Shown here piece after piece: positions 1 through 12,030 of a stretch of 64,000 nt of DNA; the first letter of the stretch is position 1; each line of letters opens with the position of its first letter. A program made the position numbers and the translations under genes. The DNA comes from Oncomelania hupensis (lineage: Eukaryota; Mollusca; Gastropoda; Littorinimorpha; Pomatiopsidae). The stretch is from the NCBI GenBank assembly GCA_036898135.1, contig JBAHVR010000314.1, positions 61,001 to 125,000 of the forward strand, read 5' to 3'. The notes under the pieces are model-generated. The model had not been told where the DNA came from and ran no database searches. It saw only the letters and a list, made by a program, of their open reading frames with translations.

Positions 1-1076
1 TAAATAAGTAAAAAGGTGCTTTTGAAATAGGTAAAAAGGCATAGCTGCTAAATAATACTTGTATAATGCATTACTTAGCAGATTGTATTAAATAATGTAT
101 TATTTAGAAATGTTCTTAAGTAATGATTTGTTTACCTGTATAATGCATTATTTAGCAGATTGTATTAAATAATGTATTATTTAGAAATGTTCCTAAATAA
201 TGACTTGTTTACCTATATAATGCATTATTTAGCTGAATTTGCTAAAAAATATATATATATTATTTAGAAGATGTTGCTAAATGATGCATTATTTACGAAC
301 ACAATTCATTGTTCAGGGAAAGCAATTTTCATTGTTTAAGGGATTGGCAGGGACATGTTGTATAACTGTGAAGTTATGCGGTAGTAATGAAGAAAAGTGC
401 AAAATCGTGAATTTACCCTGTTTTGCGATTTAAAATGAAGCAACTACTTTATTTCACTCTATTTTTTATTCCTTCAAAATAGTATTATTATACGAAACTG
501 CAACGGTATGGGCTCCGTTAAGGAGGGAGCCGTCATTATTTTTGCTTTAGCGTCCTTGCCTTCACAGTACATGCGGCAAATACCCGCTAGTTTCGAATAA
601 ACTGAAACTTACAGTTTGAAATTAAAACATAATTCAACTCAAACGGAAATAGTCTAAACACAGATTTTTGGGAAATAAATACGAAACAAAAATGTTTTTT
701 TTTTTTCTGACGGGATACTCAAAAAATATGTTTTTCTGACGGGATACTCAAAAAACTGAACACTCCCGCACAAAAACTGACATTGACCTTTCCTTTGTGT
801 TCGGGATGTTACAGACATTTTATCTTCGAATTTGGTGAGTAATTTTTGTTCAAAAATAAATAATTATCACACATTTTGGATACACAATATTTGGAAAAAC
901 ATTGCATTTAATTATACTTAGAAAGCAGTAAAATTATTTTTTAAAATCTAGTTTTCAAGCAAGTCTTGGAATCCCCTAAATAATGAAAATTGCAGTCCCT
1001 AACCAATAAATTGTTTACGTAATCAAAGCATTATTTAGCAACATCTTCAAATTAAGACTTTATTTAGCAAATTCAA
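1..1076. other. AT-rich intron with 77-bp direct repeats
   Basis: Three copies of a roughly 77-bp unit (TATAATGCATTATTTAGCAG core) lie at about 58-290. The block to 1,500 is sprinkled with ATTATTTAGCAA-like words. Otherwise I see no gene or RNA here. It is inferred to be intron of the giant gene. Confidence 0.6.
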
Positions 1077-1292
1077 ATGAAGCGGCTGACAAGTGTCAAA
1101 CAGCCCAAAGTCTCCACGATCCAAAGCAAGTCTGGCATATGCCTTACAGAAGAACAAGAAGTCTTGGACAGATGGACAGAGTGCTACTCTGACCTTTACA
1201 ACCATACACCAAATGGAGACCCATCAGTTCTAGCATGTCCCGAGAACAGAGAAGAAGAAGAAATCCTCCCAATTCTCCAGGAAGAAGAAAAT
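1077..1292 (+). mobile_element. Internal fragment of the RTE-like LINE
   Basis: Nearly identical to 4848-5042, the linker just before the reverse transcriptase (KRLTSVKQPKVSTIQSKSG). It has neither the GGATA tail nor a 3' end, so it is not an ordinary 5'-truncated insertion. It lies inside the AT-rich block, whose ATTTAGCAA-type sequence resumes on both sides. Confidence 0.85.
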
Positions 1293-1692
1293 GTATTATA
1301 TAGGTTAATATGTTTTCTTTATTTAGCAACAATGTTTTATTTATTTATATAATGATTTATTTACGTAAACAATGTATTGTAAATAATAAGTTAATCAAGA
1401 AGAAAAAAAAATTATTTAGAGAAATCTTACATTGTTTTTAAACAAATGATTATTTGGAAAACACGTTTCTATATATAAAGATTATTTAGCTGAAAGTGGT
1501 AAAAAGACCACCGAGAAATATCGCAAATAAATATTTTACAAAGGGAATTTCATTAAAGACATCTTGGCATCCAACATTGTTTTTGGTTTATGTACGTATT
1601 CGTTTCTCTTTATTGTAAAAACATCGTGTTGTAATATCTTTGTGATGTCGCACATGGCCAGTAGAGTATCCATTAGTGTCGTGTCGTGTGAT

Positions 1693-2067
1693 GTACTATA
1701 CTGGTGGTCTATGTACTATAATGATGGTCTATGTACTATACTGATGGTCTATGTACTATACTGGTGGTCTATGTACTATACTGATGGTCTATGTACTATA
1801 CTGATGGTCTACGTACTATACTGGTGGTCTTTGTACTATACTGGTGGTCTATGTACTATACTGATGGTCTATGTACTATACTGATGGTCTATGTACTATA
1901 CTGGTGGTCTATGTACTATACTGATGGTCTATGTACTATACTGATGGTCTATGTACTATACTGATGATCTATGTACTATACTGATGGTATATGTACTGAT
2001 GGTCTATGTACTATACTGATGGTATATGTACTGATGGTCTATGTACTATACTGATGGTCTACTCCTA
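1693..2067. repeat. 20-bp minisatellite next to an exon acceptor
   Basis: About 18 copies of TATGTACTATACTGATGGTC with GGTGG/GATGG variants. It ends six bases before the TTGCAG/exon boundary at 2073, so it forms most of the branch-point and polypyrimidine region of that intron. Confidence 0.95.
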
Positions 2068-2073
2068 TTGCAG

Positions 2074-3326
2074 GAGGAGGAGCGGCGTCACTCGGAGCCA
2101 GTGGGAGAACAGCTGCTGGCGGCGCTGGCTCGCTACACGGAGGAGATGGAGGCGGGGCGGGGGACGGGAGAAGGCGGTCCTCGTCGTCTGGATACCTCCC
2201 CTAACCACGCCTCTCACGAGTTCAATTCCATCCCCACCACGCCCACCACTACACCCTTTCAAAACGTCTCCCCCTCTCCCACTCCGGTCCCCGACATCCA
2301 GCTGATCTCCCCTTCGTCATCGTCATCTTCCAGCATGGAGGTGACGTCACCGCGTGAACTAGCTTTAAACACGAGCAGTGAGACGTCAACTCCAGCGTCT
2401 CCTGGATACGTTGATGACGTTCATCCAACACCTCCACAAGTAACTGACGGTGCCTTTAGGCAGACGCCAGATGACGTCAATGGTGATGATGACGGTGCAC
2501 AGCAGATGACGCCCAGACCCAGTGAAAAACGTGAGCACGAGGACGATGCGGCGCTGCTGTCGCCCAAGCGGACAAAGGGCGGCGAGGATGACCTCAGGTA
2601 CAGTCACGTAAATCAAGTAGTGGGTGATGACGTCAGTAGCTACTCGACAGATTCGCTGGATGAAGGGGAAGAGAGGGAGACACTGAATCCATCTTTCGAC
2701 TCTGACCTCCAAAACTTGGCCTTACAGCATGCGTTCTCAGGTGTGGGAAGTGACAGTCTTCGTCATCAGCCTGAGGCTGCTAGTGACGTCAGTGTCGCAC
2801 GTCACGCTGACGTCATATCGGACATAAAGGATTTCCAGGTCGGGGACAAAACGATCAACGTTCCTCTTTCTCACAGCTCTGACATTTCCTCGCAGTCACA
2901 CTCTCGTCTTTTGACGTCACCCAGCAATGACGTAAGTCCTGGTGTGGGCACAGGGTGGCGAGAGAGGACGCGACCTAGATCTGGTCTGACGAAACAAGTC
3001 CTGCAGTCTGCTATCGTGTCTCTTCCGCCAGTCGATGCTTGTGACCACAACGACTACGGCAATGAGGACGATCGACAACAACCTTTAACTCTAGGACGTA
3101 GGGAACCAGAAACCAGTCACGCGACACAACCAACATGTCACAGGCAAACAGTTGCCAATAGCGATGGTGCTGGCGTTAATGAAGTCACACATGTTTCCAT
3201 GGAGATCCTGACGTTGCTAGAGAGGAAGGAGGAGGAGGGAAGCCAACTGTCAGAGGAGGGGGAGAAGCGTGGCGTGGAAGCGCAGATCCAGGCCTGGCAG
3301 GAAGTGCTGCAACAACTGTCACCAAG
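2074..3326 (+). CDS. Giant gene, visible exon 1 (internal exon, 1253 bp)
   Basis: The acceptor is ttgcag ending at 2073 and the donor is AAG/gtcagt after 3326. The exon enters in phase 0 and leaves two bases of a split codon, which the next exon completes. It encodes about 417 residues rich in Ser, Asp and Pro. It begins with an acidic/basic stretch (EEERRHSEPVGEQ) and ends with a more helical segment (ILTLLERKEEEG, then QAWQEVLQQLSPR) that could be coiled coil. The upstream 20-bp minisatellite happens to be open in this frame but is intronic. A second donor four bases downstream (tca/gtaaag) would break the phase with exon 2. Confidence 0.85.
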
Positions 3327-3397
3327 GTCAGTAAAGGCCATATCGTCTGTGTTGTTGGTGTTGGTGTTGTTTTTTGTTTTTTTTTAATCTTTTTTTT

Positions 3398-3640
3398 AAC
3401 CAGAAGTCTTTCCTATACACTGCACTGGTCTTGTTGAATGCTCTTCCAGAGAGAATTAAGAAGTCAGGTTCTGGTAACACTTTACGTAGAAATCTTAAGA
3501 CATCTTTTTTCTTCATGATGAATCTTCTTGTTTAACATGGGATTTCAAATGGGATTTGCCAAAGTGACTGTGTGCATAAGGACTGCATGAATGTCCTTTG
3601 CGTGGTCTGTGTGCACACAATGTGTAGGGCGACAGTGAAG
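3398..3640 (+). mobile_element. CR1/Jockey-type LINE 3' end (relic)
   Basis: The forward frame encodes SFLYTALVLLNALPERIK and SGSGNTLRRNLKTSFF, the usual C-terminal tail of many non-LTR reverse transcriptases, stopping at 3533-3535. Presumed 3' UTR continues to about 3640. It sits about 70 bp after the exon 1 donor. Confidence 0.65.
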
Positions 3641-3670
3641 ATGTCAAAGTGTTGTTAAATGAGGTGCTTG

Positions 3671-3815
3671 ACCCCTAGAACACATGCACCCATCAATGTT
3701 TGTGTGACCCCTAAAATACATGTACCCATCAATGTTTGTGTGACCCCTAGAACACATGCACCCATCAATGTTTGTGTGACCCCTAGAACTCATGCACCCA
3801 TCAATGTTTGTGTGT
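3671..3815. repeat. 36-bp minisatellite
   Basis: Four copies of ACCCCTAGAACACATGCACC followed by CATCAATGTTTGTGTG. Confidence 0.93.
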
Positions 3816-3974
3816 GCGCGTGTATTCACTTCCCTCTCACCAACCTTGCGATCGTGCCAATATAATCATTCGATTAGTCATTTAGTTGTGTATTTCATTT
3901 ACTGCCCCAACCAAATCCCTTCACATCATTTTTAACCTGACCCTTGGAAATGTGTTTAAGGTCTGTCATATCAT

Positions 3975-4255
3975 GGCATCAGTCGCATCGTATAATCTGT
4001 CGCGTTATAGTATCTGTGGTATCGTGGCATCTGTCGCATCGTGTCGTCTGTCGCATCGTGTCGTCTGTCGCATCGTGTTGTCTGTCGCATCATATTGTTT
4101 GTCGCATCATGTCATCTATGGTATCGTGTCGTCTGTTGCATTGTGTCGTCTGTCGTATCATATTGTCTGTCGCATAATATCGTCTGTCGTATCGTGTCAT
4201 TTATCGCATCGTGTCGTCTATTGTCGGTAATATAGTGTCGCCTGTCGCATCATAT
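3975..4255. repeat. 15-bp degenerate minisatellite
   Basis: Many diverged copies of ATCGTGTCGTCTGTCGC-like words, intronic. Confidence 0.88.
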
Positions 4256-4384
4256 AGCTTGTGGGATAGTGTGTCGGCAGTCCACAGTTGTAAGACTATA
4301 GCATTTTCGCGCGCTGCCTGTGTATGGGGGAGTGGTCAATCAGAAACGACTAGTAGGTGAATCTAAGAACTTTTTCCAGAGTGA

Positions 4385-6570
4385 AGTGAAGCCTAAAACG
4401 AGGTTAGTTAAACACAGCAAAGTGCACTAGACTGAAGTTCGACCTGGACAAACTGCAAGACCCGGAGGTGGCAGAAATATTTCAGGCCACAATTGGACGG
4501 AAATTGGCACCACTGCTCATTTTGGGAGCTGGTGAAGTAGATGTCAACACCATGACCACAACCTTCAACCCAGCTGTGACAGATGCCGCCACGGAGTTCC
4601 TTGGAAAGCACCGGCCAAAGAAGCTGAAGAAGCTGTGGATCACACCTGAACTTTTGGACCTGTGTGATAAACGAAGAGAGATGAAAAAGGAAAAGAACAC
4701 CTCACAAGGAGCTGATGCCTACCAAAAATCAATAATGACATCCTAAAAGGCATGCGCACAGCAAAGGAGAGCTGGATAGAAGATCAATGCCAGGAAATAG
4801 AGAACAGTCTGAACAAGAACAACAGCAAGAAGGCCTACCAGACTGTGAAGCGGCTGACAAGTGTTAAACAGCCCAAAGTCTCCACGATCCAAAGCAAGTC
4901 TGGCATATGCCTTACAGGAGAACAAGAAGTCTTGGACAGATGGACAGAGTACTGCTCTGACCTTTACAACCACACACCAAACGGAGACCCATGAGTTCTA
5001 GCATGTCCCGCGAACAGAGAAGAAGAAGAAATCCTCCCAAATCTCCGAGAAGAAGTTGAGGAAGCAGTACAATCGCTGAAGAAGAGGAAGTCAGCGGGAT
5101 TGGACAACATACCCGCGGAACTGCTTCAAGCAGGAGGAGAAGCGATGATTGACGCACTCACCATTATCTGTAACAAGATGTGGCAGAGTGGGGAGTGGCC
5201 TACACCATGGACCCAGTTGTTTGTCATCACACTTACCAAAAAAGGTTACCTCCAGGAATGTGAAAATTACCGCACCATCAGCTTCATCGGCCATCCCAGC
5301 AAGGTGCTCCTGAAAATAATTCTCCACAGGTTGAAACCCCAAGCTGAGCAAATCATAGCTGAAGAACAAGCAGGATTCAGGGCAGGGCGAAGTACCACTG
5401 AACAGATTTTCCACCTCAGAATAATTTGTGTGAAATACCTGCAGCGAAAACATCTATATCATGTGTTTGTAGACTTCAAAAAGGCGTTTGACCGAGTCTG
5501 GCATGGAGCTCTGTGGGCAACAATGAGAGTGTACAACATCATCCCTAAAACTATTGAAGTCATCAAAAGCCTGTATGACAAGGTGCATAGTGCAGTCCTC
5601 CACAACAGCTCCACCGGAGACTGGTTCAGAACAACAATCGGTGTGCGTCAGGGATGCCTACTCTCTCCAACACTCTTCAACATCTTCCTAGAGCGCATCA
5701 TGTCAGATGCCCTTGCAGATCATGAAGGCACAGTGAGCATAGGGGGAAGAGCAATCTCCAACCTTCGTTTTGCGGATGACATTGATGGATTGGCTGGAGA
5801 GGAACAAGAACTTGAACAGCTGGTACAAAGGCTTGTGACCACCTCCAGAGCCTATAGAATGGAAATAATGCAGAGAAGACCAAAATGATGACCAACAACA
5901 CCAATGGCATCAACACGGACATCAGAGTCCAAGGCCAATCTCTCAACACAGTGCATAGCTTCAAATATTTAGGAGCCATTGTATCAGACAATGGGTCCCG
6001 ACAGGAAGTCCTCTCCAGGATCGCACAAACAATTGCTGCCCTGGCGAGGTTGAAGCCAATTTGGAAAGACAGGACCATCAGTCTACATTCCAAGGTAAGG
6101 CTGCTCCGCTCTCTTGTCATCTCCATCTCCCTATACGCTTGCGAAACATGGACCCTCACAGCAGATCTACAACAAAGAATACAAAGCATGGAGATGAGGT
6201 GCCACAGAAGACTTCTGGGTATTTCCTATACCCAGAACATCACCAAAGACGAAGTCCGACAGACCATCACACAAGCCATTGGACAACACGATGACCTGCT
6301 CACTGTGGTGAAAAAACGGAAACTCCGATGGTATGGCCACGTCACCAGATCATCAGGTCTTGCAAAGACCATCATGCAAGGCACAGTGCAATGAGGTAGA
6401 AGAAGAGGGAGACCGAAATAGAGGTGGGAGGACAACATTCGAGAATGGACTGGCTTGACACTGAGCGAAGCCATGAGGGTTGCTGAGGACAGAGAAAGAT
6501 GGAGTACGCTGGTTAAACGATCATCTGTGTTGCCCCTACGACCTCCGAGTTACGGGATAGGATAGGATAG
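4385..6570 (+). mobile_element. RTE-like LINE, longest copy (RT present, endonuclease lost)
   Basis: The element is 5'-truncated within the endonuclease-RT linker: it starts around RLVKHSKV and then FDLDKLQDPEVAEIFQ. Reverse-transcriptase blocks are visible: QAGFRAGRSTTEQI, FVDFKKAFDRVWH, GVRQGCLLSPTLFNIF and RFADDIDGL (FADD in place of YADD). The C-terminal part contains YLGAIVSDNGS, CETWTLTADLQQRIQ and RWYGHVTRSSGLAKTI. Frameshifts and stops interrupt it (near 4743, 4992, 5885 and 6392), so it is inactive. The 3' end is CGAGTTACGGGATAGGATAG. About ten other pieces in this window match it. This domain order is that of the RTE/BovB-like group; exact clade not determinable here. Confidence 0.92.
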
Positions 6571-7030
6571 ATGCCAATGAGCTCCCTTGGTTTGTGAGTC
6601 ACCTCTGGATCAACTTCAACGCCCACTTCTCACCTCCTCCTTCCCTACTTTACCCTCCTTCCGCCCCCTGTGCTCCACTCTCCCTCCACCCACACCCATC
6701 TCCGCTTTGTGATTAAATTTATGGTAGTTATACTTTCCTTCTCCACACGACAGCAGAGAGGTTATTGAGGTTATTGAGGTTATTGAGGTTTTCACTTCGG
6801 TAAGGCAAAGTCGGGTAGATCTTATCTCACAATCGGAGACATTCAGGGTATATATGTTGGCTTATAAAATCGGGTAGTTGGCATACAGCGTGCGGGGCAT
6901 GAGGCAAATAAATTGGGGTGAATGTCTGTCGGCGATTCCTGGGGGTACCTACAGTAGTGATGGGGTGGTGACTATAGATTGGTAAAGTCCCTCTTTTTTT
7001 TTTCTTTACTTTTTCCCCTCTTCGTCTTCT
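6571..7030. other. Intron sequence without gene; short GTTATTGAG repeat
   Basis: Four copies of GTTATTGAGG-like words at about 6758-6790; otherwise nothing recognised. Confidence 0.5.
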
Positions 7031-7259
7031 AGTCTGTTTTGGATGTGTAAGTCTTTGATAAGATGTGTTTTGGATGTGTAAGTCTTTAATAAGATGTGTC
7101 TTGGATGTGTAAGTCTTTGATAAGGTGTGTTTTGGATGTGTAAGTCTTTAATAAGATGTGTTTTGGATATGTAAGTCTTTGATAAGATGTGTTTTGGATG
7201 TGTAAGTCTTTGATAAGATGTGTTTTGGATGCGTAAGTCTTTGATAAGATGTGTTTTGT
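7031..7259. repeat. 31-bp minisatellite
   Basis: About seven copies of TTTTGGATGTGTAAGTCTTT followed by GATAAGATGTG. Confidence 0.94.
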
Positions 7260-7334
7260 CGTTTGTAGATATGTACCTAGAATGTCGACGTATACATGTA
7301 GATGTATACTATAGATATGTTTTGGTAACATGGG

Positions 7335-7446
7335 TAGTGAATCAGTGTGTGAATATGCGCAATGAGTGTGAGATTTGCGCTATATAAATGTATTTCATTA
7401 TGATTATTATGATTATTATTATGATTATTATGATTATTATTATTAA

Positions 7447-7477
<31 letters not shown>

Positions 7478-7482
7478 TGTTG
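7335..7482 (+). mobile_element. LINE/SINE 3' tail with (ATT)n
   Basis: GAGATTTGCGCTATATAAAT followed by an (ATT)n/(GATTATTAT)n tract resembles the 3' ends of many invertebrate retroposons. No head or coding part is visible. Confidence 0.5.
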
Positions 7483-7757
7483 TTGTTGTTGTGATGGGGT
7501 GAGTATAGATTGGTGACTCTTGGGGTACCTACAGTGATGATGAGAGTAGGTGTAGGCAGAGTTAGGGGTAGTAGCGGGTACTGGAGTCCGGGTGGCCACA
7601 GTTGGCACGGTGCCACAGCACTGGCACGGCTGTGAACAATGCTCCTTGGTCCCAAGACGTCGTATTGAACAACGAACAGTCAACCTTGTGCTGTGAGTGT
7701 GGTTAGCAGCGGAGAAAACAAACAAACGGCGACGAGGTCAGATTTCAGAAACAGTAG

Positions 7758-7963
7758 CAGACCTGTGCACATCTACGGATTTTCCTTTTTCTCTCCGATT
7801 TTCATGAGCAGAATACGGATTACTTATTAAAATTCTATTAAAATTCCGAAATTCTGATTTTTTTACTTGAATTGTCGTTACAACTTGCTATTGAAAATTT
7901 TTAAAAACTACTGAAATTTGGTTTGTTTTCTACTGATGAGCATTTTGAGTGTGCACAGGTCTG
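7758..7963. mobile_element. 206-bp MITE with terminal inverted repeats
   Basis: The left end is CAGACCTGTGCACA and the right end is its exact reverse complement, TGTGCACAGGTCTG. The element is flanked by the direct repeat CAGTAG (7752-7757 and 7964-7969). The interior is AT-rich and non-coding. The transposase superfamily cannot be fixed from this. Confidence 0.85.
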
Positions 7964-8004
7964 CAGTAGCAATAACACGGTTGGCGTTATCAAGTGTAGC
8001 GTTA

Positions 8005-8215
8005 ATGCAGTATTGTGGTAAAAAGACTTGTGTTAAATAACATGTCGTTAAGTACCATTTCTTAATACAGATATTGTAGTAAAATGACTTATGTTAATTA
8101 TAAGTGCCATTTCTTAATAACGATATTGTAGTAAAATAATATATGTTAATTGTAAGTACCATTTCTCAATACATACATTGTGGTAAAAGACTTGTCATAA
8201 TTATGAGTGTCGTCT
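8005..8215. repeat. Tandem repeat of about 54 bp
   Basis: Three to four diverged copies around TGTTAATTATAAGTGCCATT and TATTGTAGTAAAA. Confidence 0.75.
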
Positions 8216-8659
8216 ATGTAGTAGTAATAGTTTTCTGTGCTCAGAATTACTCAAGGCAACGAAACATCCACAATCTAATGAAAAAGTGTCCCTTAGCCTG
8301 GACCGAATCTTGCATCAGGTTAGCATTAAGAGGAAACATCACCACTCTGTCCTGACGTTTTGCGTCTGTGGCTGTATCGTGACGTCTGTGTTGTGAGCCA
8401 GTAGATTGACCTAGCGGTGGGGTGTTGGCAATGGTCCCAACTGTGTGGATCAATTTCACTGCGCTGTTTACCTGTGTTGTACAATACAACATACAGAACG
8501 GCGCTGTCGTACCTGTAATACTGCTATCCTTGCATGCATACCTGGGCGGCAGAAGGCTCACATACCTACATTTGTGACTGGCACCGCTTTGTATTGTTGG
8601 TCAGTTGCAGTGATGTACGCTTTTCCATTGATAGTACACAGAACTGTGCGGAATTTTCA

Positions 8660-8795
8660 CTAATTTTGAACTATGAGGACTGTCATTGAAATCTGTCATT
8701 GATACTGAATTGTGTGTCATTTAAAACTGTCATTGATACTGAATTGTGTGTCATTGAAAACTGTCATTGATACTGAATTGTGTGTCATTTTTAAA
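8660..8795. repeat. 38-40-bp minisatellite
   Basis: Three copies of CTGTCATTGATACTGAATTG followed by TGTGTCATT. Confidence 0.88.
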
Positions 8796-9289
8796 AAAAA
8801 GTATTTGATAGCGGTGTCCAAAGTTGGTTGTCGGGTGGCAAGTCTAATGTAAGTGTTGCGACTTTTCTCTGGCACTTGGGCACACTTGCGGCGTCTAATT
8901 CTATCTTTAATGACAAGCTTAAGAAGATGTACCACTACTAAGAATCTGTGCGCACCAGATAAGGGGTGGGTAGGTGGTACGTGTTTATGCGTGTGCGTGC
9001 TTGTGTAAGTAGGGTGAGGTTGAGGGGGGTGGGGTGGGGGAAGGAAAGTAATGGTAGTATAGCTTACGTAGCGAAATTGGTAGCTTTGTATTGTGCCCAA
9101 TGTGTGTGAAAACTCGTAGCGGCCGTTTGTGTTTGTGTGAACCCGAAGTCAGTGTGGACCTACATATTTACGGTTATGTGCTTACAAAGAGCTGAGTGCG
9201 GTGTTTGGTCAAAAGGCAAAGAAGCACCTTAGGAAATATAACGTGCTGTTGCACGACGGTTGAACGTCAGTCTCTCCCTACAGAAGTGT

Positions 9290-9370
9290 ATTGATCAGTT
9301 AGTGACTACAGAAAGGTGCTAATCAGTTAGCGACTACAGAAAGGTGCTAATCAGTTAGCGACTACAGAAC
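9290..9370. repeat. 28-bp minisatellite
   Basis: Three copies around TTAGCGACTACAGAAAGGTG. Confidence 0.88.
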
Positions 9371-9474
9371 TTTGTACATTTTTTCACAGGAACGATTTTG
9401 TGCTTTGGCCTGTCCTGATCCTAAGAAAGAAAGGTTATGATAACACAGACGTAGCTCTCTTAGTTGTTCAGTAG

Positions 9475-9960
9475 CAAACACAATGATCAGTAGATGTCAG
9501 CGGACTGTGGTCAGTAGATGTCATCGGACTTTTGTCAGTAGATGTCAGCAGACTTTGGTTATTAGGTGTCAGAAGAATTTGGTCAGTAGATGTTAGCTGA
9601 TTTTGATTAGTAGATGTCAGCAGACTTTGGTTAGTAGATGCCAGCGGACTTTGGTTAGTAGGCGTTAGAAGACTTTGGTCAGTAGGCATCAGAAGACTTT
9701 GGTTAGTAGATGTCAGCAGACTTTGGTCAGTAGAGGTCAGCAGACTTTGGTCAATTTGTGTCCAATACCACTCACAGTAGGCATGTGTCCAGATAACACT
9801 GACAGTAGACCTGTGTCCAGATAACACTGACAGTAGACCTGTGTCCAGATAACACTGACAGTAGGCCTGTGTCCAGATAACACTGACAGTAGGCCTGTGT
9901 CCATATAATAGTGACAATAGGGCATTGTCCAGAAAGCACTGAGATTAGGCTTGTGCCAAC
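9475..9960. repeat. Two adjoining minisatellites (about 24-30 bp and 28 bp)
   Basis: About 9475-9755 repeats GTCAGCAGACTTTGGTCAGT; about 9770-9960 repeats GTGTCCAGATAACACTGACA. Both are intronic. The antisense open frames across them are repeat by-products. Confidence 0.9.
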
Positions 9961-10175
9961 AGTGGTTAAAAGCTCAATGGCAATAACGGATTAAGATATT
10001 TCTCAATGTTAGCGGCACATGTTGGGGGAGGGTTGTGTGTGTGTGTGTGTGTGTGAGTGAGTGTGCCTGGGGGGAATGGGTGGGGAGGAGGGACATATTT
10101 GCTTGTGTCTTCTTCTGTGTAGTGGCCAGTACCTATAGTTTTATGTTTAAAACTACAGTACTTTGATAGGATATA

Positions 10176-10193
10176 AGGGTTAGGGTTAGGGAG
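10176..10193 (+). repeat. Short interstitial telomere-like repeat
   Basis: The sequence is AGGGTTAGGGTTAGGG, directly before the tRNA-like SINE head. It is short enough to be chance. Confidence 0.5.
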
Positions 10194-10194
10194 G

Positions 10195-10400
10195 GGCCGG
10201 GTAGCTCAGTTGGTAGAGCGTCTTACTAGTAACCGAAAGGTACCTGGTTCGAATCCCGGATTGGCCAATGTGTGACCATATTATTTTCCCCTTACCGTCA
10301 ACTGGTTCGCTGGTGTCAGAATAATGTGACCAGTAGTCGCCTATATGTCGTGTGACTATAATCTACAGTTACACATATTAGAATATAAGGAAGGAAATCC
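10195..10400 (+). mobile_element. tRNA-Thr-like SINE head
   Basis: 10195-10266 shows a pol III A box (TAGCTCAGTTGGTAGAGC) and B box (GGTTCGAATCC), an acceptor-like GGCC...GGCC pairing and an anticodon loop CTAGTAA (AGT, Thr). The anticodon stem does not pair and the T stem has a mismatch, so it is a tRNA-derived SINE or a decayed tRNA rather than a working tRNA gene. The body beyond 10266 has no recognised domain. Confidence 0.7.
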
Positions 10401-10819
10401 AGGCTTTCTCGCAGTCGCAGTGCAGCTTCACGCAGGACATGATGCAGGTCATAGAGCAGTGTTTAGAACTCTGGATACTCCGGTTGATAAGGGTGGGTCA
10501 GCTGACTAACGGCTGGGAAGAGCTGACCAGTGGTCATTGTTGGCTTAGAGTAGTTCTGATAGTTGTCATCGTCGTCAGTGCTGTCGTTTCTCTCTTCCTC
10601 TTCAGGTCAATTACGTAATTAATGAGTTATTTACATTTTATACATTATAATTATCTTATATGTCTGACCAAATTGTTTACGACATTTAGATCTGTGATTA
10701 TAATTATAATGTATCCCTGCTCTTTAAACAGATTTATACATAATTAAACAAAATAGTACGCTATATAAATACACTTAGTATTATTATTAGTAGTAGTATT
10801 GGTATTATTATTAGCAAAT

Positions 10820-11028
10820 TTTCAAAATCACAACTAATGTTAGTTAGGTTGGGTTTGAGCGCGCCACAGGCTGCGACTACGCTTTCCCCAGGGGAGGCGG
10901 CCCAGAATTTCCCTATGGAAAAAGGGACAATAAGGTAAATAAAATCTATCTATCTAAATCTATTATTATTATGTTGTTGTTGTTGTATCAAATTTTATTC
11001 ATCAGATTAACATAAGTTGTACTGATCA

Positions 11029-11071
<43 letters not shown>

Positions 11072-11090
11072 GTTGTTGTTGTTGTTATTA
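10820..11090 (+). mobile_element. SINE/LINE tail domain with (ATCT)n and (ATT)n
   Basis: GTTAGGTTGGGTTTGAGCGC followed by CGCCAC and a GGGACAATAAGGTAAATAAA end recurs in diverged form at 29780-29840, behind a different tRNA-like head. The (ATT)n tract is at about 11030-11075. Confidence 0.6.
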
Positions 11091-11856
11091 TGGCCGCTCT
11101 CACTGTTTGACATGACCTCAATGGCAGTGAAAGAGGTACAGAGGGATTAAGGCATTTCTTATCAAATTATTGATGAACGATAGGTCTATGGTCATTGTCA
11201 ATGGCCTGCTTTAAGGCCGTTCTCACAATAAAAGCGAGAGGCGCATAGCAATAAAGACTTTATTGACGGCCATTCAGCTGTGACGGGATTTAAGTAACAC
11301 TGAGCACGCCCAGATTGAATGGATCAATTATAAAATGTCTTCTAGTCTTTGTGGCACGTGTAACAACGGGTTGAATAACGTCATAAGAGTTTTCCTATCT
11401 TGTGTCATGTTGAAGACTGGGCAGCTTTGAGCAATGTTTGGTTAGACATATACATAAAGAACGGAATGGATGTTAATATCGGGGTGGTTGTGAAAACCAG
11501 GATGAATATTAATATTCGTGGTAGTTGTGAATGCTTGGTGTTTTGACAGGCATTAAAACTGGATTTCAATAGGATGAATTGCACCTCTGCTGTCGTTGGT
11601 TCCTTTCGGACAACCTGTAGGTTTTTCAGTGTTGCAATCGTCAGCCTTTCTTCAGTCCTCTTCCTAACCAAGTCATCAATCCTTACAGTCCTCAGTCCTA
11701 AAAAAAAAGTGGGGCGTTAAAATAATGATTTCTGGGGTACCGTAGCTTACTCACAATGTAGCAAATGGCACGTTAAGGAACACTAATGTTGTCAGTTTAG
11801 CGAATAGTAAAAGGAGTATAAAAGTGGAACAACTGGTGTTTAAATGTCACCCAATA
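11091..11856. other. Intron sequence without recognised feature
   Basis: Moderately AT-rich; a direct repeat of GGATGAATATTAATAT-like words occurs near 11470-11520. No gene, RNA or transposon end was recognised. Confidence 0.4.
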
Positions 11857-11994
11857 GATCACAAACCTATTATGAGCTTTAAGGCAGAGCACCTGTAGTG
11901 TAAAGTTCAACATTTTCTATTATGAGCTTTAAGGCAGAGCAATTGTAGTGTAAAGTTCTCTATTATGAGCTTTAAGGCAGAGCAACTGTAGTGT
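11857..11994. repeat. 43-bp satellite, left part
   Basis: Unit: TTGTAGTGTAAAGTTCTCTA then TTATGAGCTTTAAGGCAGAGCAA. Three copies precede the LINE insertion; the same array resumes at 16367. Confidence 0.93.
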
Positions 11995-12030
11995 CAATCA
12001 ATCAATCAATCTTTAATTTAATGTCTGTTC

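Noticed and set aside
8143..8663. Small plus-strand frames of about 70 residues
   Set aside because: Composition and lack of splice or start context fit chance frames in intron DNA.
10195..10266. Functional tRNA-Thr gene
   Set aside because: The anticodon stem does not pair and the T stem has a mismatch; a tRNA-derived SINE is more likely.
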